NCBI GenBank assembly: GCA_905221605.1
Contig: CAJNDS010001680.1
Location: forward strand, 126,001 to 190,000
Origin: Symbiodinium natans
Lineage: Eukaryota > Sar > Dinophyceae > Suessiales > Symbiodiniaceae
Direction: 5' to 3'
DNA length: 64,000 nucleotides
Shown here one piece after another: positions 30,162 to 39,940 of this stretch. A model generated the notes under the pieces. That model saw only the letters and a list, made by a program, of their open reading frames with translations, made no database searches and was not told where the DNA came from. The translations under genes and the position numbers were made by a program. Numbering within the stretch: position 1 is the stretch's first letter; every line of letters starts with the position of its first letter.

Positions 30162-30370
30162 GTCAACTCCCAGAGGCTCCCTGCAGTGCCCAACTCCCTG
30201 GAGTGCCAACCCCAGAGTCTCCCTGGAGTGCCCAACCCTAGAGTCTCCCAGGAGTGCCCAACGCCAGAGAGACTGCCTGGAGTGCCCAATACCAGAGACT
30301 CCCTGGAGTGCCCAACCCGAGACTCTTCCTGGAGTGCCCAACCCCAGAGACTTCCGGGAGTGCCCGAATC
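30162..30370 (+). repeat. 29-bp minisatellite, about seven units
   Basis: Unit resembles CCTGGAGTGCCCAACCCCAG with AGACTCC. Units diverge by a few bases. Open frames on both strands across it are produced by the repeat. Confidence 0.9.
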
Positions 30371-30757
30371 CAAACCCCCAAGGTGGGGACGTTCGAAGTA
30401 AAATATTTATTTTGTTTTGCAGCTTCGGGCTTATTCTCTGTCAAGCGTCCAGTTAACAGCTTCGGAGGCTCCTCGGTTTTTACCTACGGAGGCAGGCAAC
30501 AAGCAAGCCCCCTCCGTGAGAAAGCGCTCCAGTACTGCTTGGAGGTTCCTGGCTGGCTAGAAGTAGGGTGAAGTAGGATAGCCTAGGACCCAGAGTAGGC
30601 CCTGATTCCCTGTTTTTAAGGTTTCGGTTCCCTTAAAATGCCCTTTAAACCAAGAAGGGCACCCTTTCTATTTCCAGGTTGCTCTTGGGTGGGGGTATGT
30701 AGAGGAGTAAGATTAAGGGTCCCTTCTAGGGGTCCCTCCTTTTACCCGTTAACGTAG

Positions 30758-30948
30758 CTACTTGGAGGTTCATGGTACTCATCAACCAATTGCAACTGTA
30801 CTTATAACTGTACTTGCAATCATATTAGAGCACTTAAGGGGCTTATAAGTGGGTTATAAGTACAGTTATGACTGGTTAATAAGTACCCGAAACCCTAAAC
30901 CCTAAACCCTATTATAATTGGTTAATAAGTACCATGAACCTCCAAGTA
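30758..30948. mobile_element. MITE family A2, telomere tract in right arm
   Basis: CTACTTGGAGGTTCATGGTA...AACCAATTGCAACTG and its inverse TTGGTTAATAAGTACC...CATGAACC. CCCGAAACCCTAAACCC lies inside the right arm. It is the inverted-orientation twin of 31221-31418 and is nested within a longer family A element (about 30537-30970) that also holds family D and E pieces. Confidence 0.8.
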
Positions 30949-31220
30949 TAACTACGCACGAACCTTCAAGCGGCGACAGCGCCAAGCTGGGGTTCGAGGG
31001 TCGAAGGTTCTCAGACAAGCTTTAGGGTTGAGGCTTACCTAAACCCTAAACCCTCAACCCTAAATAAACCCTAAATAAACCCTAAACCCTAAGCCCTAAA
31101 CCCTAAACCCTAAACCCTAAACCCACCCTCGTCACGGGATGGGAAATTTCTGGGCGAGGATCCCTGCGAGCCTGTTTCAAAGAGAGGGCTTCTTCGCCCT
31201 CTCTCTCTCATCCCAAACCG

Positions 31221-31418
31221 TACTTGGAGGTTCATGGTACTTATTAACCAGTTATAATAGGGTTGAGGGGTTCGGGTTTAGGGTACTTACTAACCAGCTA
31301 TAACTGTACTTATAACCTACTTATAAGCCCCTTAAGTGCCCTAGTATGGTTATAAGATGTTATAAGTACAGTTATAAGTACAGTTGTAATTGGTTAATAA
31401 GTATGAACCGCCAAGTAG
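31221..31418. mobile_element. MITE family A2, telomere tract in left arm
   Basis: TACTTGGAGGTTCATGGTAC...AACCAGTTATAATAG, then GGGTTGAGGGGTTCGGGTTT, then the arm sequence resumes. Reverse-complementing 30758-30948 puts its telomere insert at the same place. Confidence 0.8.
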
Positions 31419-31461
31419 ACCGTAAGCCCGAAACCCTCGACCCTCTATCTAGTGTGGCCCA

Positions 31462-32825
31462 ATGGCCGCTTCCCACACTGATGACAAGGTTGTCACCATC
31501 AATCAGGTGTCTTGGAGTGCACCTTTCGGAAGCTATGTGCGTGTGCGTTTAGGGTTTAGGGTTTAGGGTTTAGGGTTTAGGGTTTAGGGGTTAGGGGTTA
31601 GGGGTTAGGGGTTAGGGTTTAGGGTTTAGGGTTTAGGGTTTAGGGTGTGTGGGGTGGTTCTGTAAATTAGGGCTTCTTTTTGGGTTCCTGTTACAGTGCG
31701 GGGTCTGATAGATCAGATACCCCACAAGGGGCGCATCATTGTGAGCACCCCCTCATGTCTCTCCAGGCATGCCCCCTGGGGGTCCTGCAGGTGCCTTGTT
31801 TAGGGTAAACCCTAAACCCTAAACCCTAAACCCTAAACCCTAAACCCTAAACCCTAAACCCTAAACCCTAAACCCAATGGTTTAGGGCCAGGTCTCAGGG
31901 TGTAGGGTTTAGGCAGCACCGACTGGTAAGTTATCTGACCTTCTTGCCTAAGCACCGGGATCGGACGCCGTGGTGCCCGAAACGGCCGCCCGTCCGAGAG
32001 AGAGCTCGTCATAAAGTTCTGCGAACATGTTAACTTCATGTTAATTGCAGGCCCCTCGAGCTCCCCCAAAGCGCTGCATTTTCCGGAACCCCTCGCACCC
32101 TAAACCCCAAACCCTAAACCTTTGGGTAGGATACTGCCAATAGCCCATCGGTGTCCGTATCTGAATGCCTATAGGCGATCCCATCAAGGGATCCCATCAA
32201 GGGGCAACGCCAAGGGAAGTTCTCCAGTCGGACAGTAGAACCCGCTGTGCTCTGGCCCTAAACCCTAAACCCTAAACTCCTAAAGAATCCCTGAAGCCCA
32301 CAGCTGGAAGCCTGTCAACAGTCGCAGAAAACCATCTGCCTCCGGCCAAATCGCCACTTGAGTCACCAAGGAGGAATTACCCCATTCTGGAGGACGCGGT
32401 TGACGGTTTAGGGTTTAGGGTTTAGGGTGCTAGGCCCTCAACCCTAGTAGGCCATGTCAAGTCATTGGACCATTCCGCCCGCTTCAAATCCTTGCATCCC
32501 ATCGGACATCGCTTCGCAACCATCTACGGGGTTGGTTTGAACATAATGTTGATGTGTCATCTACCCTTAATCCCCTATATGAAGCCATGATTGTTTTTAT
32601 TTATTATAGGGCCAAGCCTACACCAGTGTACCTCCTCTTCCTCAACCCCCAAAGCCATCCGACAACCATGTTGAACCAAACTGAAAACCCTAAACCCTAA
32701 ACCCTAAGCCCCTAATTCGACCCCAGAATTTAAACCCGTAGACCCAAGTGCCACCCCCAAAATGCCAGGGCCAAGCCCTGGCACCATGGGGCTTCCTGTT
32801 GGCAGTAATGTTGAATCAGCACTCA
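31462..32825 (+). CDS. seven-exon gene model with telomere-repeat introns
   Basis: Candidate exons: 31462-31546 (MAASHTDDKVVTINQVSWSA...), 31697-about 31785 (RGLIDQIPHKGRIIVSTPSC), 31913-31925 with 32051-about 32096, 32286-32405 (SLKPTAGSLSTVAENHLPPA...), 32451-32530 (HVKSLDHSARFKSLHPIGHR...), 32610-32669 (GQAYTSVPPLPQPPKPSDNH) and 32742-about 32822. Introns: 31547-31696 begins GTTTAGGG and ends CCTGTTACAG, phase 1 both sides; 31926-32050 GTAAGT...TTGCAG; 32406-32450 GTTTAGGG...CTAGTAG, phase 1; 32531-32609 ends in a strong pyrimidine tract and TATAG. The join 31785-31913 is not fixed. The ATG at 31462 could be the start. Pro-rich C-terminal part. Unknown family. Confidence 0.45.
31801..31876 (-). 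repeat. head-to-head junction and CCCTAAA array
   Basis: GTTTAGGGTAAACCCTAAACC: one G-strand unit meets about ten C-strand units with two bases between. Confidence 0.9.
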
Positions 32826-32993
32826 AACCCTCAACCCTAACCCCTAAACAGGATCACAGTGATGTGGTCCCCGGAGTTGTGTTAAGTTTTTCGTTGGGTG
32901 GCGAGGTCGCAATCTAAAACTCACACCGAATCTGAAAGCCCTTCTAGTCTTAAAGGCTTCTCGTGTCGGACTTCCATTAGCAAGACATGGCCC

Positions 32994-33187
32994 CCTGGTT
33001 CTAAGTAGGGAATGAGGGCCCTACTTATACCCTTTAAGGGATTCTATAGCGCCCTCATTCCCTCATTCCTTTGCCATAGTTGGGTAACATTTTACCTTTT
33101 TAAGGGTACTTAGACACAATAAGGAATGTAAGTTTAAATTTTCAAAATCATCCCAACCATGAACTAGATTCCCTACTAAGAACCAGG
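32994..33187. mobile_element. MITE family J, long copy
   Basis: CCTGGTTCTAAGTAGGGAAT and ATTCCCTACTAAGAACCAGG are 19/20 inverted repeats. 194 bp with an internal TTTAAATTTT. Pieces of the same family lie at 47554-47632 and 48575-48616. Confidence 0.8.
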
Positions 33188-33425
33188 GAGCGATGAAGCG
33201 GAGTTTCGAGGGGGTTGCGTGGAAGGAGAATGCGGACATGGACATCTCGGCGGATAGCGCCGCCGACCACCGGAACTCCTCAGAAGCTTGGAAGCAACCC
33301 TAAACCCTAAACCCTAAACCCCAACAGAAAGCATCGCTGCAGATCAAAGTGCACTGAGTCCTATAGCCCTAGACCCGGAGCAGCTCGTACATCGGCAGGC
33401 TTCGGGGCTTTTTCTGGTGAGTAGT

Positions 33426-33552
33426 ACAAGGAGGGGCCCCCTAGTTATAAGTAGAGTTATAAGAACCCGAAGTTGGGTTACAAGGATCCTCAAGTAGGTT
33501 ATAGGTCCCTTAGCTACAGTTCGTATAGTAAGGGAGCCCCTCCTAGTAGCTC
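33426..33552. mobile_element. palindromic element, family E-like ends
   Basis: ACAAGGAGGGGCCCCC and GGGAGCCCCTCCTAGTAG are inverted, enclosing TTATAAGTAGAGTTATAAG. Confidence 0.65.
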
Positions 33553-33708
33553 TTGACCTGCAGATTAAGGCCTGATGTTGAAGTTGAGAGACGGTGAGTC
33601 GGCTATTCCGTCACGCGGCGGTCGATCTGCATTGTTCCCTTCTTGGGCTCAAGAGCATCACATGTTAGGAATACTTTTCAGAGGATTTGAAGTGCCCAAG
33701 TCTAAGGA

Positions 33709-33831
33709 TAGTTACATGGTACCTCCTTTAAAGGGTTCTGATGCATGGGCCCCTTGAGTTGTATAGGGTATACCCGGGATATATATAGGGGTTCCCTTTT
33801 ACGGGCCATATGAAGGGACCACGTAACTACC
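33709..33831. mobile_element. MITE family F copy
   Basis: GATAGTTACATGGTACCTCC and GGGACCACGTAACTACCC. A second copy is at 49923-50063. Confidence 0.7.
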
Positions 33832-34381
33832 CAGATGAACCTCCAAGTAGCCCTAAACCCTAAACCCTAAACCCCAAGCCCGAAACCTTAAACCCAGAGT
33901 GCGAAGCCCAGGGGGCCAGCGACAATGACACTGGCAGAAGGAAGACACATACCGGGAGGTACCGATCCGAAGCCCCCCTACAAGCCCGAAAGATTGGGGT
34001 TTCTAGTGTTTAAGGGGTTTATAGATAGGGTTGTTATAGTTTCTAAGGGTTTGCTTTGCTTATAGGTTCTTTATAGGGTTTCATAGAGTTTGAGGGGTTT
34101 CCAGTGTTTACGTGCCCTTGCGAAGCAAGACTCTAGGGGATGGCGCGGCAGAGAGAGAGAGAGAGTGTGTTTACGTGGTTTATCGAATTTATAGTGTTTT
34201 TTTTGGTAAGGGTTTGTTTATGGGCTTTTTTAAATAGTGTCTAGGGTTTTTATCGGCTTATCTAGGGTTTTATTGGCTTGATATTGGGGGGTTGCTGTTG
34301 GGGGAGAGCTTGGGGTTCGAACGGTTTCTGCCCCACGCGTCCCAAAAGATTTCGGATTGCGCAAGGCACAGACGCGAAACC

Positions 34382-34883
34382 CTACTGGAGGTTCATGCGT
34401 AGTTACAAGTGGGGATACAGGAAGGGTAACAAAAATGTATAGCTGGTTATAACCTTGATTTTGGGGGTACTTCTAACCCTGCTTATAGCTACCCATGAAC
34501 CTTCAGGTAGCCCTAAACCTAGACCCTCAATGGTGAACCATACGTCTGAAGCCCGAAACCTCCCTAAACCCTAAACCCTAAACCCTAAGATCGCTGCCAG
34601 GCGAATGTCCCAGAAGTTCAGCATGGGCTCACGGAAATCGACGGCGAACATGGACCCCTGGCTGTCTTGCTTGGAGGTTCTTGTAAAGTAGGGTTTAGGG
34701 TTCAGGGATCTTCCTCGTCAACAGTCCGGGTATTCTGGCAAGTCCAGCTTCGAAGGTTAGTTAGATATGTTCTTACCCGGGAGTGTTCAAAGAGGCCTGG
34801 ATGCGAAAGGACTAGAAGTAGGATAATCTTATTTATAGGGCATTTGTAATCCTACTTATAACTACCCACGAGCCTTCGAGTAG
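34382..34883. mobile_element. two MITE family A copies
   Basis: 34382-34510 is complete (CTACTGGAGGTTCATGCGTA ... CCCATGAACCTTCAGGTAG). 34666-34883 has a left arm (CTTGCTTGGAGGTTCTTG), about 140 bp of non-family sequence starting with telomere units, and a right arm ending CGAGCCTTCGAGTAG. Confidence 0.75.
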
Positions 34884-35089
34884 GGCTCTTTCTGTTTGCT
34901 TTTGCGGGTGAACATCAGCTTGGCCCGGGGTTTAGCGGCAAGAGCTTCGTTGATCTTGATACCCGGACCCAAAAGGCCACATAAACCCTAAACCTGAAAG
35001 CATGAATCGGGTTGGCACTTGGAGGCGCAACGGTAGTTATGGCTGCTCAGAAATTCATGGTTAGTTTTTTTAGTAGGGATATAGGAACC

Positions 35090-35222
35090 CTCTCCCTCTC
35101 CCTCTCCCCCTCCCCCTCCCCCTCCCCCTGTTCCTATCCTTATCCTCTCTCCCTCTTCCTCTCCCTCTCCCTCCCCCTCTCTATCCTCTCTCCCTCCCCC
35201 TCTCCCTCTCCTTCTCCCTCTT
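35090..35222. repeat. (CTCCCT)n pyrimidine satellite
   Basis: About 130 bp of CTCCCTCTCCCCCT-type text. Ser/Pro/Leu frames across it are artefacts. Confidence 0.95.
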
Positions 35223-35739
35223 GAAGTTTAGGATGCAACGCATCCTCTTGAAGTTTAGGATGCCAGGCGCCTGCTTGGTGAAATTCAAAAGTTATATAAG
35301 TTTTGGACCCTGAAAGCTTCAGACTTTAAAGCCCAAGGACCTAATCCCCTGCTGTAAACCCTGGGGCTCAACGCCTCGCCACAGTTCACCGGAAAACCAG
35401 GTGATTTCGGGCGGATCACATCTTTGCCCCGATTTTAGGGAATTCAAGGTTTAGGGGGTTCAGGGTTTAGGGTTTACCTTCGACCCAACGCAACCCCGAA
35501 CCAGAAGCACCTACAGAAACCCCCAACACTTGAGCGGTGTTGCCCTCAACCCTAACCCTTAAAAAGACAGTGGCATCAAGGATTCCCTATTGCCTTGGCA
35601 CCCAGAACAATCGCAAGTCCTTGGGTCCAAGAGCCCCCCTCCCTTTTAAGGGCATCTGCCAGTTCTTAGGGAAGGAACAAATCTGAGTGTCGGCCTTTCT
35701 GCCGGGAGCAAGGTGTTGGGGCGGGGGGGGGGGGAGGCT

Positions 35740-35867
35740 AGGAGTCGTCGAAATCGAGCTAATTTGAGTGCCTTGGTGACTGCAGCGGAATTGGGGCTCG
35801 GTACCTCGGGTTCTGAGGACCACGAGGTTCGTCTTCCAGGGGGGGCCCGGCATGACTTCCCGTAGCA
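35740..35867 (+). CDS. exon-like fragment downstream of poly-G
   Basis: Frame ARSRRNRANLSALVTAAELG then LGTSGSEDHEVRLPGGARHD with high third-position G/C, ending at TAG just after an internal CTTCCAG. It follows a G-rich tract (35716-35735) and GGCTAG. The 195-codon minus-strand frame across this region is treated as its shadow. Confidence 0.35.
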
Positions 35868-36233
35868 CACCGCGGTTATGCAGTTTGCAGTACGTGCCAG
35901 GCCCTGATTGATGTGTCCTAGGCACATCCGTGCTATGGATGCACTCATGATTTTTGCAAGATTCCTTTCGGTCTTTCTTCAGGTCTCGGTAGAGTCTCGC
36001 CAAATAAAACACGAGACTTTGTCTTTCCACACCGCTCTGTAGGCTTCGCGTTGCAAAGCCTACACAAGGGACAGGCGCAAAACTACACACCACACCCCTC
36101 CACACCGCACCACGCACCGCCGCACCCCGGCACACATCGATGTGAGTTGGGGCCCTTTTGCTCTGAGGGTTCATGGTTGCTTCGAGTTACAACCCTCAAG
36201 CTCTAGACATGTTTCAAGCTTAAGGTTCCCGAA

Positions 36234-36426
36234 CGGTCCATGTACCTAAATAGGGAGTACCTGGGCCTTAAAGGACTTTTGGGCCCAAGTATATAATAAT
36301 GTGGTACCCTAAACCCTAAACCCTAAACCCTAAACCCTAAACCCTAAACCCTAAACCCTAAACCGTTAGGGTAAACCTTAAGACCCCCCAAACCCCATAA
36401 TCATGTGTCACATGGACCCTTTAGGG
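36234..36426. mobile_element. MITE family C with CCCTAAA array in its right arm
   Basis: GGTCCATGTACCTAAATAGG...GGGCCCAAGTATATAATAAT then GTGGTA, a 60-bp CCCTAAA array (36303-36366), and a terminal ATGTGTCACATGGACCCTTT. Confidence 0.75.
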
Positions 36427-36436
36427 GTTGGTACAG

Positions 36437-36780
36437 AGGGCCTCGCCATCACAGGGCAAGTCTCTGCAACTCGACATCAGCCGAGGAGAAGTGGCGGAAG
36501 CGATTGCAGGCTGCGAAGTCCACGGCCTTCAAGCCTCTTTGCTGTTTAGGGTTTAGGGTTTCGGGTTTAGGGTTTAGGGTTTAGGGTCAGGGTTAGGGTT
36601 TAGGGTTTGCGGGTCAGGGTTTAGGGTTTAGGGTTTGGGGCTTCATACAGTTCTGCTCACGGCGCGACAATGACGAGTTGCGTCGGTGTAGAATTATGTT
36701 TCGGGACAGCCGTGCCTGCTGTGGCCGGGGTACGAGGCTGCTTGCACTCGAGTTCTTTGAGGGTTTTAGAGGGTGCTGAG
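36437..36780 (+). CDS. two-exon gene model around a telomere-repeat intron
   Basis: Exon 36437-36543 (after TTGGTACAG; RASPSQGKSLQLDISRGEVA then EAIAGCEVHGLQASL) ends in phase 2 at CT|GTTTAGGG. Intron 36544-36650 (107 bp) is almost wholly TTTAGGG with TTTCGGG and GTCAGGG variants and ends CTTCATACAG. Exon 2 from 36651 resumes in the same frame (SAHGATMTSCVGVELCFGTA then VPAVAGVRGCLHSSSLRVLE) until a C-strand array at 36781. At least 75 residues. Unknown family; Ala/Gly-rich second exon. Confidence 0.5.
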
Positions 36781-37115
36781 GAGAACCCTAAACCCGAAAC
36801 CCTAAACCCTAAACCCTAAACCGAACAAAAGTCAGGGTTTCGAGGTTGACTGCTCAAAGCTCAGAGGACCTCCGGGCTGAACGTGTTCTTAGTAGAGTTG
36901 ATAACCTTCAACCTTGTTGGGGTGCTATTATCCCTATAGAAAAACAATCCCAAAGGTTAACCTTTACTTCCCTAGGCTACTGGACAACTACGTGCTGAAG
37001 GTCTTTTTTTAATGAGATCTCCTCAGTCTCCTCCAAACGTTTCCTGACTGTGGGCCCTAAACCCTAAACCCTAAACCCCAAACCCCAAACCCCAAACCCT
37101 AAACCCTAAACCCTG

Positions 37116-37208
37116 ATGGGGCTTCTTGGGGAGCCACAAGAAGCCAAATGCGAGTCGAACACCCGGATGTCATGGGTTCCCCTACTACTACCCACTTCAA
37201 AATTTTAG
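37116..37208 (+). CDS. exon-like fragment
   Basis: MGLLGEPQEAKCESNTRMSW then VPLLLPTSKF, 30 codons ending TAG in the first telomere unit. C-strand array on the left, G-strand on the right. Confidence 0.3.
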   Translation: MGLLGEPQEAKCESNTRMSWVPLLLPTSKF

Positions 37209-37588
37209 GGTTTAGGGTTTAGGGTTTAGGGATATTGAGGGATAATTAACCCTAATGAAGGTCATTTAAGGGGGAACTTAGGGGGGGGTAGTATAGAGGG
37301 GGGTCTTCGAATTTGTGAAACCATTGTCAGCCCACGTCCTATCTGCACACAAGCTGGACCTGCGCACATGTGCCCTGAGGCAGCGCCTCCGTGTGAGTGG
37401 TGTCTCGAGCAGCTTCCCTGCGCTTAGGGCATCCTTAAACAAAAGGTTGAGGGTCTTGGGTACCCCGGCTTTTCGGATCAAAACTTGGTAGGGCTCAGGG
37501 TTTCAGTCTCGGCCTGGTTGTTGGAAGCTTGCAAAGCTTGGGTTAAGAGATGAGTGGGGCCTAAAAGCCCCGTATGGCCATCACAAAT

Positions 37589-37772
37589 CTGGTTGGAGGT
37601 TCATGGGTGGTTATAAGTAAGGTTAAACGGGACGGTAGCTATCAGCTACCCTATCAAGAGTTACTTAAACCCTAAACCCCTAAACCCCAAACCCCAAACC
37701 CTAAACCCTAAACCCTAAACCCTAAACCCTAAACCCTAAACCCTAAACCCTAAACCCTAAACATTCAAGTAG
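37589..37772. mobile_element. MITE family A with right arm mostly replaced by CCCTAAA array
   Basis: Left arm GGTTGGAGGTTCATGGGTGG and centre intact, then a 98-bp CCCTAAA array (37664-37763), then only ATTCAAGTAG of the right terminus. Confidence 0.75.
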
Positions 37773-38113
37773 CCCTCAAACCTGAACCCTAAAGTCGAAA
37801 CCATAAACCCTAAACCCAAACGGTTTACCTCCAGGCTTCCCGTGTGACCTTACCTTTGAGGGCCTTGTAGCGCTCTTTCTTATTGGGTATAGGGTTTAGG
37901 GCAAATTGTAGGGCTGAAGGCTCTGATGCCTTACACAGTGTTGGTTGAGGGTTTAGGGTTTAGTGTTTCGGTTTCGGCACCTTTGTGGGGTATGAGGCGC
38001 GCTTGGCATCACCTTGGCTTGCGCAGCGGCCGTCTGCTTCATCATGGTCACCGAACATCACGGAGTTCATGCAGCAGAAGACCAGGAAAGCGTAGGCTGG
38101 CCGTCCTTTGGGG

Positions 38114-38268
38114 TGGTTAAGGGATATAAGGAGGCACCCCTCGAAGGGAGCCTTAATCTTATTCGCCTATGTACCCCTACACATATCTTCTATAGTCCCT
38201 ATATACCTAAGGTAGCCCCTACATAAGCCCTGACGTCCCTTAAAAGGGTCCCTCCCTTAGCCCCCTGA
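38114..38268. mobile_element. MITE family E, intact copy
   Basis: GTTAAGGGATATAAGGAGGC...CCTTAATCTTATTCGCC and GTCCCTTAAAAGGGTCCCTC..TAG. Serves as the uninterrupted reference for 22164-22420. Confidence 0.7.
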
Positions 38269-38432
38269 GGTGGGGCCATATGCCGCTGAAAGCCCGCGAA
38301 TGCGCGTTCCTTGGGGTTTAGGGTTTAGGGTTTAGGGCTTAGGGTTTAGGATGTAGGGTTTAGGGTTTAGGGTTTAGGGTTTAATCCCTAAACCCTTCGC
38401 TTGGTCGTCTCCGGTTGAATTATGCTTTACAG

Positions 38433-38600
38433 GTTGAGCCTTGTCGCGAGAACTGTGAGCCTGAATTTCCTGGCAGTCCTGGTTGCAAAAGCCTTGTCTT
38501 CGGAGCATCTTGTTGGGGGAGTGCAGCACACGTACCTGCTGTGAATGTTGGCACGGGAGGCGATTTGTTCCGATCCCTCTCACTGACGTCTCTTGCCTGA
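38433..38600 (+). CDS. coding-like exon, 55 codons
   Basis: After TATGCTTTACAG the frame VEPCRENCEPEFPGSPGCKS continues to LFRSLSLTSLA and TGA. Cys-rich N-terminal half. Probably part of the same gene as 38709-39147, but the donor is not clear. Confidence 0.4.
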   Translation, partial: VEPCRENCEPEFPGSPGCKSLVFGASCWGSAAHVPAVNVGTGGDLFRSLSLTSLA

Positions 38601-38708
38601 AGTAGTGTTGACGGAGTGCCACGACCAAAAAAACATAAGTCGCCGAAGTCTGAAAGTCTTGGGAAGTAAGCTTCACAGAGCTGTGGGCTTCGTTGTCTTG
38701 TTTCTTAG

Positions 38709-39147
38709 CTAGTCACGCAAACAGACTTCGTAGACCTTAAGCACTGGGTCGCCAAGGGGGTTGGCAGTGCATTCCACTGGTTCCAGGATCTTCAAGACCT
38801 GCAGCCCACGCATGAGAAAACACACACGCAAGGTGCTGGTTTAGGGTTTAGGGTTTAGGGTTTAGGGTTTAGGGTTTAGGGTTTAGGGTTTAGGGTTTTA
38901 CCAGGCGCGCTGAGACAAGCCTGTGCAAAAGGGTTCAGGGTTTAGGGTTTAGGCAGCGCACCGTGGTTTTTCCAGCAGGCAGGTTGACGCAACAATGTGT
39001 GGAGTTTCTTTTGTCGGGTTTTCTTGCAAAAGACACACGTGTTCCCCACTGCCACAACGACCATTTAAAAGAAAACTCCACCACCAGTCCCAATGCCTGT
39101 AGACCACCCGACACTTTGACTCGACACTGCAGAGGACTGAAAGGAGG
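38709..39147 (+). CDS. three-exon gene model with two telomere-repeat introns
   Basis: Exon 38709-38838 follows a textbook acceptor (TCTTGTTTCTTAG) and reads TDFVDLKHWVAKGVGSAFHW then FQDLQDLQPTHEKTHTQGA. Removal of 38839-38904 (GTTTAGGG... to TTTTACCAG, 66 bp) and of 38933-38952 (GTTCAGGGTTTAGGGTTTAG, 20 bp) joins it in phase 1 and phase 2 to 38905-38932 (ALRQACAK) and 38953-39147 (VVFPAGRLTQQCVEFLLSGF...). About 117 residues without a stop; unspliced, every frame stops in the repeats. The 20-bp segment is too short for a normal intron, so an insertion in a pseudogene is the alternative. Unknown family. Confidence 0.5.
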
Positions 39148-39679
39148 GTTTTGGGTTTTGGGTTTCATTAGGGTTTAGGGTTTCACTAGGGTTTAAGGAT
39201 GCTTAGGGCTTAGGGCTTGTAGAATGTGAGTCGTTGTAGGTATGTTTGCCTAGGCAGAAAGTTGGTCAAAGGCCTTTCCCAGCTGACGTCAGGGTTTTAA
39301 CTGTAGTAGAGGACACGTGCCCCACAACCCTAAACCCTAAACCCTAAAGCCTAAACCCCGCAAACACAAACTTAGGGAATCTGCCTCGCAAAGCAGCCCC
39401 AGCACTCTAATCCCTTCTCAGAAATCCCCCCTTGCGCCGAAGACCCGAACCCTAAACGATAGACCCTAAGCCTAGAAAGCCCCCTTAGGATTTTTTCATA
39501 CTAGTCATAACGAAAAACCCAAGGGAACGTTAAAACCTTTTTTTGTTTTGAGATTCGAAGGGGAGAATAGAAGCTGTGAAACAAAACCCAGGTTTCTCTT
39601 GCTTGGCCTCGTTGCCTTCCTTCTTGCTCTGCTACCCACGGATCGAAGGGCAGCGCCCGGGCTTTAGGGCGACTTTGGG

Positions 39680-39940
39680 GAGTTTGGGGTTTAGGGGTTT
39701 AGGGGGTTAGGGGTTTAGGGGTTTAGGGGTTGAGGGGTTTAGGGGTTTAGGGGTTTAGGGTTTAGGTTGGGGTCGCTGCTTGTTTTTCAGGAATTCAAGC
39801 TTGTGCTTGTGTAGGGTCGAGTGACCATCCAGGCCGAGGCTACAGCTTCAAACCCTAAACCCTAAACCCTGAACCCCTGAACCCCTGAACCCTGAACTCC
39901 TGAACTCCTGAACTCCTGAACTCCTGAACTCCTGAACCCT
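39680..39940. repeat. (TTTAGGGG)n, spacer, (CCTGAACT)n
   Basis: Eight-base TTTAGGGG variants at 39680-39770; CCCTAAA grading into an 8-bp CCTGAACT repeat at 39850-39940. Confidence 0.9.

Noticed and set aside
35587-36174. Longest minus-strand frame, 195 codons
   Set aside because: The + strand over 35740-35867 has a more coding-like frame with G/C-rich third positions; the minus frame crosses a G/C homopolymer and has no motif.
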